From Phoronis ovalis (Eukaryota; Phoronida; Phoronidae), in contig JAOXYB010029178.1 in assembly GCA_028565635.1 (NCBI GenBank), positions 1-31,041 on the forward strand: a stretch of DNA of 31,041 nt. Direction: 5' to 3'. The notes below the pieces were generated by a model. It saw only the letters and a list, made by a program, of their open reading frames with translations. It did not search any database and had not been told where the DNA came from. Below, piece after piece: positions 1 to 10,569 of the stretch (position 1 is its first letter; each line of letters begins with the position of its first letter). The position numbers were made by a program, and so were the translations under genes.

Positions 1-214
1 TAAAACATGTATGCTTCATATTAATAATATGCAATTCCTTTCGCTCAAATAACCAATTTAAACAGCGTACAATGATGGTTCTTCGAATCGTCGTTGTCTT
101 GTTAAAACTGTTTCATGTTTAGTTTAATGTAGCTATATTTAAATACTAGACAATTTGACTATGTGTCTCACTTGTTATTGTCCTGGACTAACATTTACTC
201 ATATTTTTTTACAG

Positions 215-1111
215 CTAGATAATTACCCGATGTCCATGTCCTATGGTGATGGTCAATTATGGATTGGTGACAAAACTGGATGTCTGCATTTATTTGATGC
301 AAGTCATGGTGAATTTGGATTGCTTGAGGTACGTGTGCAGTCACAATAGTGAGTTGACTAAAAAATGTGAGGCATACTATGCGTTCAAGTACCACTGTTT
401 TCATGCTTTGCTTCTATAAAGTATTGTGTGACTTGATTACAATTTTTTTTAAACAAATGTGCTATCTAGGTATGAAGTAACGTAACAATTGTGTTCTCTT
501 TGTTGTTATTATTTTTATATACATTTCAAGGAAATACTATCCTCTAGTAGTCATTTTGACTAATATTTGCTAATATTTTTTGCCCTCAACCCTAGCTTGG
601 CTATTACTACATCTTTTCTCAGATCTATGTTATTTTTAAATTGTTCTATTTAGTCTAACCTTGACATTGGCCACACTGGCAAGTTAACTGGACTTCACCA
701 TTCATGGGGGTCTGTTATAACATGCTCTACAGATAAAAGTATTAAAGTTATGGCTCCTACACTTGATCCTAATGAAATCACAACGTTGAAAACACACAAG
801 GCTGAAGTTGCTGGGGTGAGATTCGTTTTGTTTAAATGTAATTTTGTATGAATTTGAATTCAAGTGTGCTACTCAACAGTACATCTTATTTTTACAAAAT
901 TTTCAAAATAATGTAATAAAGATTAGACAGTTCAAGAAATATGGACAAAGAGTTGGTAAAGTTTTCAGCAGTAATCCCACATTGAGGGTAATAAATTGCT
1001 AAACAGTGTTTTATTTTGTTGTAGATTGACTATAGAAATAAAGTTTTAGCCAGTGCATGTAGTGATGCATCTATTGGAATCTGGAGACCCATGCAGCTTG
1101 ATCATAATTAA
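215..1111 (+). CDS. WD40-repeat protein, C-terminal three exons (partial gene)
   Basis: Three consecutive phase-0 exons join into one open frame: 215-328 (38 codons), 654-815 (54 codons) and 1025-1111 (28 codons plus TAA). Introns are 329-653 and 816-1024, with GTACGT and GTGAGA donors and TAG/CAG acceptors. The 120-residue product carries three WD40-like strands: a blade ending in GQLWIGDKTGCLHLFD, one with GSVITCSTDKSIKVM, and a last blade NKVLASACSDASIGIW that ends nine residues before the stop. Such C-terminal blades close a beta-propeller used for protein-protein contacts. The N-terminal part lies upstream of the window, so the subfamily and cellular role cannot be named. The GIW ending of the last blade is the usual WD-type end. 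I am confident about the family and the exon joins, not about orthology. Confidence 0.82.
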
Positions 1112-2040
1112 TGTATGTGGCCAAAAGAAACTGCAAAATAAAAGAAGTATGGAAGAGGCATATTTTCGGACTCTCCAGCAATGATTTCTAAATTGTGTTG
1201 TATAGCATAGAATCTGTCTGCTGATGCAGCCAATGGAGGATTCTACTGGAAATTGTAAAGATATCAATAATTAGAATTTAACTGCTTGTGCTGCGGTTTG
1301 GCTAACTACACCCCAAGAGGACTCAATAGATTTTGGATTTTAAAATACATAATGTTTTCCTGCCTGCATATTGGACTCCAGTAAAATACAGTCTACCATG
1401 TAACTTGGTGTTTATACAGTGTCTGTACTGTTTGATTTATTTATATATTTATTGTTGAAAAATGGTTTTATAAAGACACTATCACTCTAAACAATCCTAC
1501 CATGTACAAAAGAAATCCTCTGAGTAAACCAGAATCCTCCACCCCAGCATCATACACATGCAGGGAACAAAAGCCTATAGGCTAACCAGAGTATAGAGAA
1601 GGGCTAGCCAGAGGGAGTTTGTGGGGTGGTTAATTTAAGAAAAATTACACTGAGTAGTCTTGGTGTGATTTATTTTACTGCAGTGTTTCATTGTCAACAT
1701 TATTTTATTACAGTTATACCTATTACAACTTATTATATTAAATTATCGATGTCATAGATATAACAACAAAGCAGTGTTTTAGAGTCTACCTGGAGAAATA
1801 AAGTAAAATGCAAAAAAATATACTACAGTAACAAAAAAATAACAATCCAGATTTTAACAAAAGAATACCCAGCGATTTTTTACATATAAAGTGTAATACA
1901 AAGTAACGCGAACGTGGTAGGCATTTTAAAAGTCGCAAGACATTGTCAGGTAGCATTTCCTGCTGTTACAGTTTCATCTACTGAAAGTTACTCATTATGC
2001 AAAAAATAATTAAGTAGATATCCGTGAAATACATTTTGCA
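1112..2040. other. Intergenic region without recognised gene
   Basis: No convincing coding sequence is visible. Around 1537-1629 there is a small inverted pair (CCACCCCA near 1540 and TGGGGTGG near 1622) that could form a foldback. The rest is AT-rich, unstructured sequence between the WD40 gene and the first traces of the sulfotransferase array. Confidence 0.4.
1137..1142 (+). promoter_or_regulatory. Possible polyadenylation signal of the WD40 gene
   Basis: An AATAAA hexamer lies 26 bp after the stop codon of the WD40 gene. It is the first such hexamer downstream and would give a very short 3' UTR. The sequence is AT-rich, so chance occurrence is quite possible. Confidence 0.3.
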
Positions 2041-2044
2041 GAGT

Positions 2045-2800
2045 CGATAGATTTTTTCGTTTTGTATGGCCTGATGAGGCTGGATATGACTGCTATATTA
2101 GAGTTTTTACTTTTAGGTGTGAATTATTTGCATTTCACACATGGACCAGTCAAATATTTGCAGGTATGGAAAGGTATATTTTTAAATATAATAATGCCAT
2201 ACAATGCTTACGTTTATTTACAAGTAACTATGGACATAGACCCTTTAGTTAACGCTTACATAGTAAATGATTCTATTTAACACACAATATTCATTAGGCT
2301 TTTCAACACAAATTAGCTAGATGTTGGCTGCCGTTTGATGGTAGCTAACTTGCGACCTATTTTTAATTTACAATAGCCACATATCACATAGAATATATAG
2401 AATCGTCTATTAACAACAGCCCGGACAACAGCATTATAGATTTAATTGCAATGGTAAACTATATAATAAATGGCTATGTATCATACATAGTCTTGAAATT
2501 GACATTTCAATGTAACCTATACAAAGTTACATAACGCTAAGTCTGTGGTTGCTTCATACTTTTCTAAAACTAATTATAATAATAGACTGACCATGTGTAA
2601 AATGCAATTAAAATGTAAAATGCATGTATTTCACAATTGGAAGTGAAAACTCTATTACAAACCTGGAAATGATGATGATGGTGATTGAACCAGTTTGCTT
2701 GGGCTGAACATATCATGCACGAATCACTTTCTGCAATAAGTAAATAATGGTACTTCTCTTTAGAAAAGATTTCTGTATGGCCCATTTTGTTCTCAAAAAG
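2045..2800. repeat. Diverged copies of array flank segments Y and Z (unit 0)
   Basis: Positions 2055-2105 match the end of segment Y seen at 6320-6372 and 9888-9943, with shared motifs TTTTGTATGG, GGATATGA and GCTATATT. Positions 2665-2800 match segment Z at 9944-10060, sharing ACCAGTTTGCT, GCACGAATCACTTT and GCAATAAGTAAATA. Both segments lie on the 3' side of the minus-strand sulfotransferase gene in the later unit and appear in the same order here. This marks the start of a degraded first unit of the array. No protein is encoded: reading frames in the three copies do not agree. Confidence 0.6.
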
Positions 2801-2819
2801 ATCACTTTCCATCTCATAG

Positions 2820-4727
2820 CATCATCACTAAAGAATTACTGGAAGAAAACCTGATGAAGTCCAAAAAACGAGATAACATTATTGTCAAGGATTTTTTGGT
2901 GTCCAAGGCTACAGCTAAAGGTAACCGTAGTAACTTTTGTTAGTTTGAAATATCAAATTTTTAAAAAACATATTATTATTTCCCAACTTTTCAAGCCTTA
3001 AATTTACTTTCAAATTACCAGTTTGACACATTTTTTTGTACATTGTTATATTTACTGTAACTTGTCAAGTTCTCAGTTTTTGTAACTTTTGTTTTCTGCA
3101 GTGCATTACAATTAGGTGATGGTATATTCCTTGAATTCTTCAATACATTTATATGATAATATCCTACATGTCGATCTTCTGTACAATTTCAGGTGATAAT
3201 TATTATTGTATAATTCTTCGAGTACTGGTGACAGCCGAGCCATGTAGGTTGATGACGATAAGAAAGACTACCAGCTGATAATAAAAACCTTACAAGATAA
3301 TGAATATTTAAGGGATATGTTGCTTAACAAATAAAAATTAGTTCCGAAGGAAATCATGGCATACAAAGAAGTGATTCCAGCCCTTATTCAACACCAAGCA
3401 GACAAGGGAATCGAACCTATTTTCCAATCTGTTTTATCACAGCACTCTCAACGAGATGCAAGGAACAGTGATACTTCAGGATCTGTGTTCGGAAGGATAC
3501 AGAATCTGTGACCGGCGTAAAGGTCTTGATTACGATCACTGTCAATTAACTTGTTATGAAAGAATTAGGAAAGTTTCATGCTTTATCCTACTATGCAATA
3601 TGAAAAAGGATAAATCCGGAATAATTAAAGAAAAATTCAGCTTAGCATATGTTGAGTCATTTTACTGCTCTGCATTAAGAGAAACCATAAAAGATACCAT
3701 ATCTTCAACATTATGTAAAGACTGCTGTGGATTTAACAAAATCAGCTACTGAGAACGAAGAGGTAATTTAATTAATTTCATGTTTCACTTTTGCAACACC
3801 TAATTACTATGTAAAGTGGTAATATTTAATATTCCAAGAAAATTTGAACTAATACCTTAATCTCTTTGATATTTCCCAAATATATTTCCTTTAAATAGTA
3901 GAAAATAGAGGTACGTATTTTTATTTTTTTAAATATGCCAGAAAATATATATATGATATTTTTTTAGCAAGTTTTTAATGCTCTATAAAGTAGTAGTAGT
4001 TTATAAAGCAACAGTTTCACGGTAATTATTACTAAAATAACTGCTTGACTATTATTCTACTAGTACTACCAAAAGAGAAAATTACAAATGACTTTAGTCT
4101 TTTATAAGTTATATTTACTTTTTTAGGTCAAGAAACGCATAGAGAAACTTCTGACCATGGACATATACAGCACCATGAGAGATCGATCTCCTGAAGAACC
4201 ATACTCCGTGTTCTTTGTCATGGTGACGTATGGTGTAATAACATCATGTTCAAATATGATAATTGTGAAAAAAGTAAAGCAACTGGCGTCAAACTGATAG
4301 ATATGCAAGTCATGCGATATTGCTTGCCTACTACAGATTTGGTCTTTTTTTTTGTTTTCCAATACATCTCGATCTTTAAGACAGCTTGAACTTCCCAAGC
4401 TCTTACAAATCTATCACGATGTATTTATTAATACAATGAATCCTCTCAAAGTTGATGCGGCAGATTTCAATATCGAGGTTTTACACGGTCTTTTTAAGAA
4501 AACCGCTATGTTTTGGGATTGTCACAGCTTGTATCACTGTACCTGGCATGCTAAGTGAACCTGAAGATACTGCCGATTTCTCTGTTTGCAAAAGCCAAGA
4601 GGAGCTGATGCACTTTGCTGAGGAATTAATGCAAAATACAGTTCCTAAAATAGTTAAAAACGGTAGCATAATACAAGAACGTCTCGTGGGTATAATACAA
4701 GATGCGATTGAAATGGGTGTGCTTTAA
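2820..4727 (+). pseudogene. Broken multi-exon coding stretches of an unidentified gene
   Basis: Several plus-strand stretches look protein-coding but cannot be joined into one open frame. At 2820-2920, after an AG, a frame contains ITKELLEENLMKSKKRDN and ends at a GTAACC donor. At 3248-3511 a frame starts VDDDKKDYQLIIKTL; it is cut by TAA at 3332 and TGA at 3509. Another frame, ending KSATENEE at 3762 before a GTAATT donor, joins in phase 0 to 4127-4297 (VKKRIEKLLTMDIYSTMRDR), which then meets TGA. At 4385-4556 a frame with LELPKLLQIYHDVF is followed, in another frame, by SEPEDTADFSVCKSQEEL and TAA at 4725. Stops and frame changes suggest a decayed gene, though missed introns could explain some. 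I do not recognise the family. It lies between segment Z and the sulfotransferase remnant, converging on the latter. Confidence 0.4.
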
Positions 4728-4771
4728 GAGATAATAAGTTTGCTTTTCGATATTTGGCTTTTTGTCAGCTC

Positions 4772-4976
4772 TTAAATTGTACTTGATGTGTTAGGGAAAC
4801 GCCATATAGTATCAGCAACTGCCATATCGAAATCGTATTTCATTCTTAACCTGCCTATAAATAGTTTTAGTTACTGTATTTCTCATCTTAACTTTGCCCA
4901 TTTTTCCTTGTCAAGGTGAGTTCCCAGTTGTGATTAGAGCTCAGACTCTATTCGAACGAGTTGCTTTAGATTGTTA
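4772..4976 (-). pseudogene. Decayed 3' fragment of a third sulfotransferase copy
   Basis: Read on the minus strand, this stretch matches the last 65-70 codons of the two intact sulfotransferase genes. It preserves KYDFDM, a W, and PNTSSTI followed by TAA at 4774-4772, aligned to PNTIST(V/I)-stop in the intact copies. Upstream, LFIGRL aligns to LFAARL, and an in-frame TAA sits where the intact genes have a Q/K codon. Homology stops near 4976, so the catalytic domain is lost. The downstream flank (about 4748-4771) also matches the 3' flanks of the intact copies (CGATATTTGGCTT). It is therefore a truncated DNA-level duplicate. Sequence just beyond (5035-5130) resembles array segment X. Confidence 0.75.
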
Positions 4977-5034
4977 TACTATGCTAAGTTTACTTATAAA
5001 CTTTCTGACTAGATTAACTGATTAAAACATTTCA

Positions 5035-5130
5035 TTTTTTTCACCAGGTGGTCTTTAATATCGGCGCAACAAAAAAAAGGTCATCGGCACGAAATGTGGA
5101 CTGTTCACAATTTTAGTAACAATCCAAGGT
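5035..5130. repeat. Possible diverged copy of array segment X
   Basis: The stretch with CACCAGGTGGTCTTTA, a run of A and GAAATGT resembles 6115-6205 (CACCACGTGGTCTTGA, a run of A, GAAATGTCGATTGTACG). The alignment needs small gaps, so the match is moderate. It lies next to the sulfotransferase remnant, consistent with scrambled duplication. Confidence 0.35.
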
Positions 5131-5799
5131 AGTTGGGAACATTTTTAGGAAGGTAAGCTGAAAAGTTGTGTAAAGAACTTACAGAATGAAGTTCCTGAGT
5201 TCGGTAATGAACTTGAGAACATTTTGTAGTACAGCTGTTTTCCCGTAGGATGTAAGTGTTTTATGTCTTGTGACCTGTACGGTTGCCATTTTAGGTTAAA
5301 ACGTAAAATTCAAAAGAATGTACATGTAAGTCAGCTTACGTAGTTCAAACTTTTCACAAGTAATCTTTACACAGTGCTTGGTAAAACAATATGATGATCT
5401 ATCAAAGTTTGATTGATTTTTTCCTCATGCAAAGTGTTTGATAATTTATTTTTGTTTACTGCAAAGTACTGAAATAAAATAAAATTCAAAAAAAAATGTG
5501 ATCTCTATGTAGGAGAGACAAACAAATACCCCATTCTCAAATGCTTCTGCAATATATAAAACAAAATTTAAAATAAAAATTCCATAAATTGGCAAGAGAT
5601 AACTTGTTAGTTTTACATCAGTAATAATTGTACAAGAAATGAATGCCGCTGTATGTCTTTATTATCTGAATCTCAGATACCATTATTTAAAGAAACGTTG
5701 TTAATTACTTGAAAAGATCATACATAATTAATTTACCAAGGTGGGGTGCTATGGGGTCCTATGTCGATGCAAAGAAGGTCCCAACTTGAAAACTACTAG
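5131..5799. other. Intergenic AT-rich stretch
   Basis: I see no gene, RNA or clear mobile element here. It separates the decayed first unit from the first intact unit of the sulfotransferase array. Confidence 0.4.
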
Positions 5800-6372
5800 A
5801 AATGCTTCTGTCTCAAGTCGTGTACGAATGGTAATAATTTATTGTGCACTATGGAACAGTGGTGAAAGCAATGTTATGTTTTGCCTGCTTGTTAATTATA
5901 TAAGAACACCTTGCAGCTCAAACATATAATTACGTAAATTCGACAAATATTTCCCTGGAATCAACGTAATGTCATTCTACGTGTTTGCTGGGACTATTAC
6001 AACTAGGTTTTCTACCTGAATTAGTTAGGTATATCATAATATATCATGATAATCAGTAGGAAGACTTGTTTCTCTAGTCGGGCAATGTATTGCTAGGCAG
6101 TTTATATTTTTTTTACACCACGTGGTCTTGAAGTGATTGTAGTAAAAAAAAATCAGACACTGGCCATGCCAGCATGAAATGTCGATTGTACGTATGGGAG
6201 ATAATTATCTTCGTTTGTGACTGAATAGAGTGGCAAAACAACATTGGGATTTCATGAGTGGGAGAAGTTTGCAGACTGCAGCCACAATATAAATAGTCAG
6301 AGCGAATAGTAGTTGGTTTTGATCATTTTGTATAACTTGGCGAAATGACCGCTGGGTATGACCACTATATTA
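5800..6372. repeat. Array flank segments X and Y, unit 1
   Basis: Segment X (5800-6225) matches 10065-10405, with anchors ATTGTGCACTATGGAAC, AAGAACACC and TTTGTGACTG. Segment Y (6228-6372) matches 9801-9943, with anchors AACAACATTGGGATTT, GACTGCAGCCACA and GGTTTTGATCATTTTGTAT. In this unit Y lies between X and the sulfotransferase gene, whereas in unit 2 Y precedes X. The order change shows a rearrangement after or during duplication. No coding capacity is shared between copies. Confidence 0.75.
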
Positions 6373-6434
6373 GTCGCCTTTACTATATTACCGACATTCG
6401 GCTTCTTGGACATGCAGCTCTCTTAATTGAGCTC

Positions 6435-7745
6435 TTATACTGTACTGATTGTGTTAGGTAAACACCACATAGTCCCAGGAACTGGCATATCGAAGTCGTA
6501 TTTCTTTTTTAACCTGGCTGCAAATAGCTCTAGTTTTTGTTTTTTCTTTTCTGTAATTACTACCTGAAATTTGTTCATTTTTTCTTTGTCAAAATGAGTT
6601 CCTCGTTGTGAATCGCGTCCAAATGCTGTTTGAACGAGCTGTTTTAGATTGTTAGTTGGTATGTGGCAGTATTCAAGTATAGCGTTACAACTTTCTATGC
6701 TGTGCTCTAATAGATCTTCATAACGTATTCCAGCAATGTTGTATTTTGTTTGCGTATTTAATACGTATATTTTATGGAAACCAAGTTGAACAAAAGATAA
6801 TGTTATTGGGTCAACATTTTGTAACTCATGCTTAGCCCACGGAAACAAATCATGGTAGCAAAACAAATCCAAGAACAGGTTATGGACTTTTGGGCAGAAG
6901 TAACATAGTATTTTGCTTTGCATTACATACGCCATTATTTTAAACGAAGTACTAGCATGCATCATCCTCGTTGAAGAAATAACAAATTTACTAGTGTCTT
7001 TCCTGTACATGTAAAGTAAATGCACATCTGGATTTTCTCGAGCCACATGGCCCAACAGATCGATACTATGTCCCAATAATTTGACGCAATAGAATGTTAT
7101 TTCGTCTCTCGGCTTGCAACAAATATTCACACAGTGCCGTACAAGCAAATCGATATTCTTCCCATTCTTTTTCATGCTGGATAACATATTCAACCAGTAT
7201 GGTTCCGACATACCAATGCCTCCAGGGATTGCTTCAAATACCTGTGTCAGCAAGGTAGATCCACATCTTCCAGTGTTAAATAGGAATATAACAGGAATCT
7301 TGGGTCTACCTATCTCTTCAGCAAGCCTGTGGAAATGTTTAATAGGTACAATTATTAGTTTTTCAGCATGGTCAAATTGCGCTGTGTACATAAATGCATT
7401 TACGTCAGAACTCCAAACTTCTTTATTCTGCGAGGCACGTATGAACAATGCTTCAGTGTCTGTCAGTGAAAATAATGTTACATTGTAGGAAAGCACAATA
7501 TTTGGGTGAACAAAGGAATTGTGTGTTGTAATAAAGTTATGACTTCCAAAATCTTGCATAATGTTGCAACCTCTCCAGTATATATCCAACAGTTGTGCTC
7601 CGGTCTCATAATTTGAGTTTTTATTTTCCTCTACCTGTCTTGCGATACCTCTCACTTTCCATACCATAAATTGTATAGCTTCAAATACAATTCTTACAAT
7701 AATAAATACGAAAAACTGAAATATTCCAAACACTCCAACATCCAT
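6435..7745 (-). CDS. Membrane-anchored sulfotransferase-like protein, copy 1 (intronless)
   Basis: A 436-residue single-exon ORF, from the first ATG after an in-frame TAG to TAA at 6437-6435. Residues 5-28 form a hydrophobic segment that fits a type II signal anchor, placing the catalytic part in the Golgi lumen as in carbohydrate sulfotransferases. Residues 151-166 hold the sulfotransferase 5'-phosphosulfate-binding P-loop (FNTGRCGSTLL, after a hydrophobic strand). YRKDTSKFVISS near 247-258 fits the 3'-phosphate-binding site, with R248 and S257. RYEDLLEH near 341-348 and RDSQRGTHF near 377-385 are further conserved family segments. NVT at 88-90 is a possible N-glycosylation site. It would transfer sulfate from PAPS to an acceptor I cannot predict. 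Absence of introns suggests a retrogene origin. The closest relative is the copy at 10570-11880. Confidence 0.85.
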   Translation of the reverse strand: MDVGVFGIFQFFVFIIVRIVFEAIQFMVWKVRGIARQVEENKNSNYETGAQLLDIYWRGCNIMQDFGSHNFITTHNSFVHPNIVLSYNVTLFSLTDTEALFIRASQNKEVWSSDVNAFMYTAQFDHAEKLIIVPIKHFHRLAEEIGRPKIPVIFLFNTGRCGSTLLTQVFEAIPGGIGMSEPYWLNMLSSMKKNGKNIDLLVRHCVNICCKPRDEITFYCVKLLGHSIDLLGHVARENPDVHLLYMYRKDTSKFVISSTRMMHASTSFKIMAYVMQSKILCYFCPKVHNLFLDLFCYHDLFPWAKHELQNVDPITLSFVQLGFHKIYVLNTQTKYNIAGIRYEDLLEHSIESCNAILEYCHIPTNNLKQLVQTAFGRDSQRGTHFDKEKMNKFQVVITEKKKQKLELFAARLKKKYDFDMPVPGTMWCLPNTISTV

Positions 7746-7902
7746 TCTGACCAAGGTACAAGCAAATCTTAGCTTCTATTAATTGTAAATACTTGTAAAT
7801 ACCGGCATAAATGTCAACTCCTCCACCATGCCTGAACAATTACTAAAACATTGTTAATTGTATACATCATTGTACCTTTTAAAGCTGGAGGTCATGCTTC
7901 TA
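7746..7902. other. Upstream region of sulfotransferase copy 1
   Basis: This stretch separates the start codon of copy 1 from the family A MITE. It is alignable to the 11881-12020 region upstream of copy 2 (GTACAAG.AAATCTTAGCTTCTA, CGGCATAAATGTCAACTC), so both genes may share promoter sequence. I see no clear TATA box. Confidence 0.4.
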
Positions 7903-7910
7903 AAAATAGT

Positions 7911-8274
7911 CTTGGGGGAGCACTTACATATTATGATTATGGAGGTGTGCCTCCCAAATGAGTTACTTTTTCATCGATAAATCCTTAAAAATGAGTTCAC
8001 TTTTCACAAAAATGTTCCTAAGAATGGATCCACCTTGCAACAAATTCCCTAAAATTGCCTGGGTGGCCGGGTTTTCTCACGATATCATTTAAAGGTATCG
8101 TTTCTGGGGAGTTTTCAGAGAGGAAACCTTAAGAAATGGTCCTTTTTGTGACAAGAAAACCTAAAGAAGGGTAAATTTTTGAGACCAAAATCCCTAAAAA
8201 TGGTTGGATATTTTAATTTGGGCTGCACATCCGGCCCCGCGTCTAAAATATGGTCAGTACCCCCAGGCCCTGTG
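7911..8274. mobile_element. MITE family A, copy 1, with 8-bp target duplication
   Basis: A 364-bp element lies between two AAAATAGT copies (7903-7910 and 8275-8282). The left end is CTTGGGGGAGCAC; the right end contains GTACCCCCAGG, giving imperfect G-rich inverted ends. Between them a subterminal GGTGTGCCTCCC and a matching GGGCTGCACATCC frame a series of about 32-bp diverged units, each ending in a form of CCCTAAAAATG (for example near 8035, 8135, 8165 and 8200). There is no coding capacity, so it is non-autonomous. The same insertion with the same target site exists at 12029-12374, so it predates the unit duplication. Confidence 0.8.
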
Positions 8275-8282
8275 AAAATAGT

Positions 8283-8605
8283 ACTGTATGTCCGGTTTAT
8301 TGTGCTTGACCAACAACATACATTGAAAACGTTCTATTTATTGCTCGGGTTGTAAAATTCAAATAATGAAAGCATATACTATTTAATTTTTTGCTGATGA
8401 TACATGTGTTGGGACATATATGTTAATATATTTATGTATCTTCGGGATATCTCGTACAATCCCAAGAAAACCAAATGTACATTTTTATTTCAGTGTATAG
8501 GCTTATTTTAGTTCATTTCCAGTATTCGTTTATAAATGTGTGTAGCATATAATGATGTTGTATCTAAAAAAAATGCTTTATGTGGGCTTTACGTCTTGTT
8601 AAATG
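8283..8605. repeat. Array repeat S, copy 1
   Basis: Directly repeated at 12383-12643 in unit 2. It starts with a block GTTTATTGTGCTTGACCAAC … TTTATTGCTCGGG and carries CCCAAGAAAACCAAATG at 8461. The same two landmarks recur, more diverged, inside the R repeats at 9050-9320 and 14025-14275, so S and R are themselves related. Confidence 0.7.
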
Positions 8606-8813
8606 ACATTAAAAGATGCATGTATTCGCTCTATTCAGTTACAGCCAAGAAAATTTATTAATTTTTCCTCTTTCGAAGTTATTTGTAAGAAAATGTTATT
8701 TTTGATTATAGTTCTCATCTATAGTGCAATTATTACACTTTTAATAAACTGTTTTATACTGCCTTCATGATAATGTTTAATATATCTACGATTAATACTG
8801 CCTTCATTATATA

Positions 8814-9732
8814 TGCACTATGCAATATAATCCTCGTGCACAGAGCCAGTTAACAGCTAACACTCACTCGCGGATTTACAAAGAAAAACCAAACTGTTCA
8901 AAGTGTTCAGGCTTTCCCCAGGCTTTAAATACTTGCAATTGCGTTTTAAAGTATGCGTTTCGGCCTCGACCAGTAGTAAACGCTTTTTCGAACACTATTT
9001 CGCCATACTGTTCAGTTACGTACCTGACCAAAATTTGTATAATACTGTCCAAGTTATTGTGCTTAAACAACGCAGCATTAAAAACGTTCCATTTATTGCC
9101 CGGGTTATAAGGACAAACTATATAATATATACTATCCCTTTATACTATACTGCTGAACCTAGAAGCCGGGCAATAAATAGAATGTTTATAATATTAATTT
9201 TGTTGGTCACATGCAATAACCCCGGATACATGTATGGGGCTTAATTGTATGTGCATTACAATGGATTTTAAATAAAGTCAGCGAACAGGACATTTTGAAT
9301 CATCCCAAGAAAACCAAATGCACAGTTTTTGCTCCCAGTACAGTTCATTTTCTGTGTTAAAGATATGTATCAATAATGCAGTTAATTGTATCGTAAATGT
9401 GCTGTATAGCCACAGCACAGTATACCTAATCTATAATTAACGGGTGAAGCAATGGTCACATACACATTTGTGACACTTAAAATATGTTATACGCCATTAT
9501 AAAACTTAAATCCTATATGGATAAAAATTTAAAAATCATACGCTCGTCGTGACACTGCGGCTTTTGTCCAGAAACTACGTAACTATGTTAATATCTGGCG
9601 GTTGTATGTTTTAAAAGATGTTTATATTTTAGATTAATTATTATAAAAAAAAACTAATGCATACAGCATGACCCGTTTTGCTTTATAAAAATTATCTAAT
9701 AATTAATAACCTTCTCGGGATAACCTTTTCTT
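8814..9732. repeat. Array repeat R, copy 1 (about 0.9 kb)
   Basis: Directly repeated at 13796-15142. Shared anchors are CAATATAATCCTCGTGCACA at the left, CACTCGCGGATTTACA, TTTATTGCCCGGG, CCCAAGAAAACCAAATG at 9304, CTCGTCGTGACACTG and CTTCTCGGGATAACC at the right. Inside it, the block ending TTTATTGCCCGGG (about 9050-9105) is followed by an inverted copy (about 9165-9230), a terminal-inverted-repeat-like arrangement that could fold into a long imperfect hairpin. Short ORFs here are not conserved in the second copy. Confidence 0.75.
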
Positions 9733-9800
9733 TCTATTTTAAATTGCAAATAGTGAAAAAAATGTCCAATCCGTCTCAGTTTTTACGTTTCTTGGTTGCA

Positions 9801-10520
9801 GGCGAAACAACATTGGGATTTTATAAGTAGGAGAAGTTTGCATGGAGACTGCAGCCACAGTTTTAGAGCGAATAGTATTTGGTTTTGATCATTTTGTATG
9901 GCTTGGCGAGATTGGATATGAGCGCTATATTGCAGACTAGAAAATGATGGTGGTGTTGTAACCAGTTTGCTATGTCTAGCAATTGCACGAATCACTTTTT
10001 GCAATAAGTAAATAGTGTTAATTCTCTTTAGAAAATATTTTGTACGACTCATTTTGTTCTCGTTGCTTTTGTTTCAAGCCTTGTAATTAATTATGTACAA
10101 ATGCTATTAATATATTGTGCACTATAGAACACGCAGCGCCCTTTATTAGACATAGTGAAATGAAAGAAATATTTTGTTTTGCTGGTTTGTTCATTATATA
10201 AAAGAACACCAGTTACAGCTTAAGCATATAATTAATAAATTTCTTTACTAAATTTGTCTATCTGAGTACCAAGCTTTGTCTCTCTGAATCCGGCAAAGTA
10301 TTACTGAAAATTGACTTTTTTCCGCCAGGAAATCAGATATTGACTACCATGGAATATCGATAGTAAGCATGAGATATAACTGTCTTCATTTGTGACTGGA
10401 TAAATGTTCATCGGAACTTAAGTCTTAATACTATAAAACATGAATTATTTCTGAACTGGCAAGGAAAATCACTTGTATTCTTATGTGGTACATTGAACAC
10501 AGTTTGTCGTTGCTTCATTC
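9801..10520. repeat. Array flank segments Y, Z and X, unit 2
   Basis: Y (9801-9943) matches 6228-6372. Z (9944-10060) matches 2665-2800. X (10065-10405) matches 5800-6225. A further piece at 10469-10505 (ACTTGTATTCTTATGTGG, GTACATTGAACACAGTT) recurs at 15148-15182 straight after repeat R copy 2. The block lies 3' of sulfotransferase copy 2. Confidence 0.75.
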
Positions 10521-10569
10521 TATTAGTCGTCGATCTTTATCGACATTTGGCTTCTTGGACATGCAACTC

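Noticed and set aside
2570-2812. 80-codon minus-strand ORF with a histidine run
   Set aside because: It falls in segment Z; the homologous segment at 9944-10060 does not keep the frame, so it is non-coding repeat sequence.
7114-7488. 124-codon plus-strand ORF, with a counterpart at 11249-11623
   Set aside because: Both lie antisense inside the sulfotransferase genes. Their conservation follows from the sense frame; no independent signal is visible.
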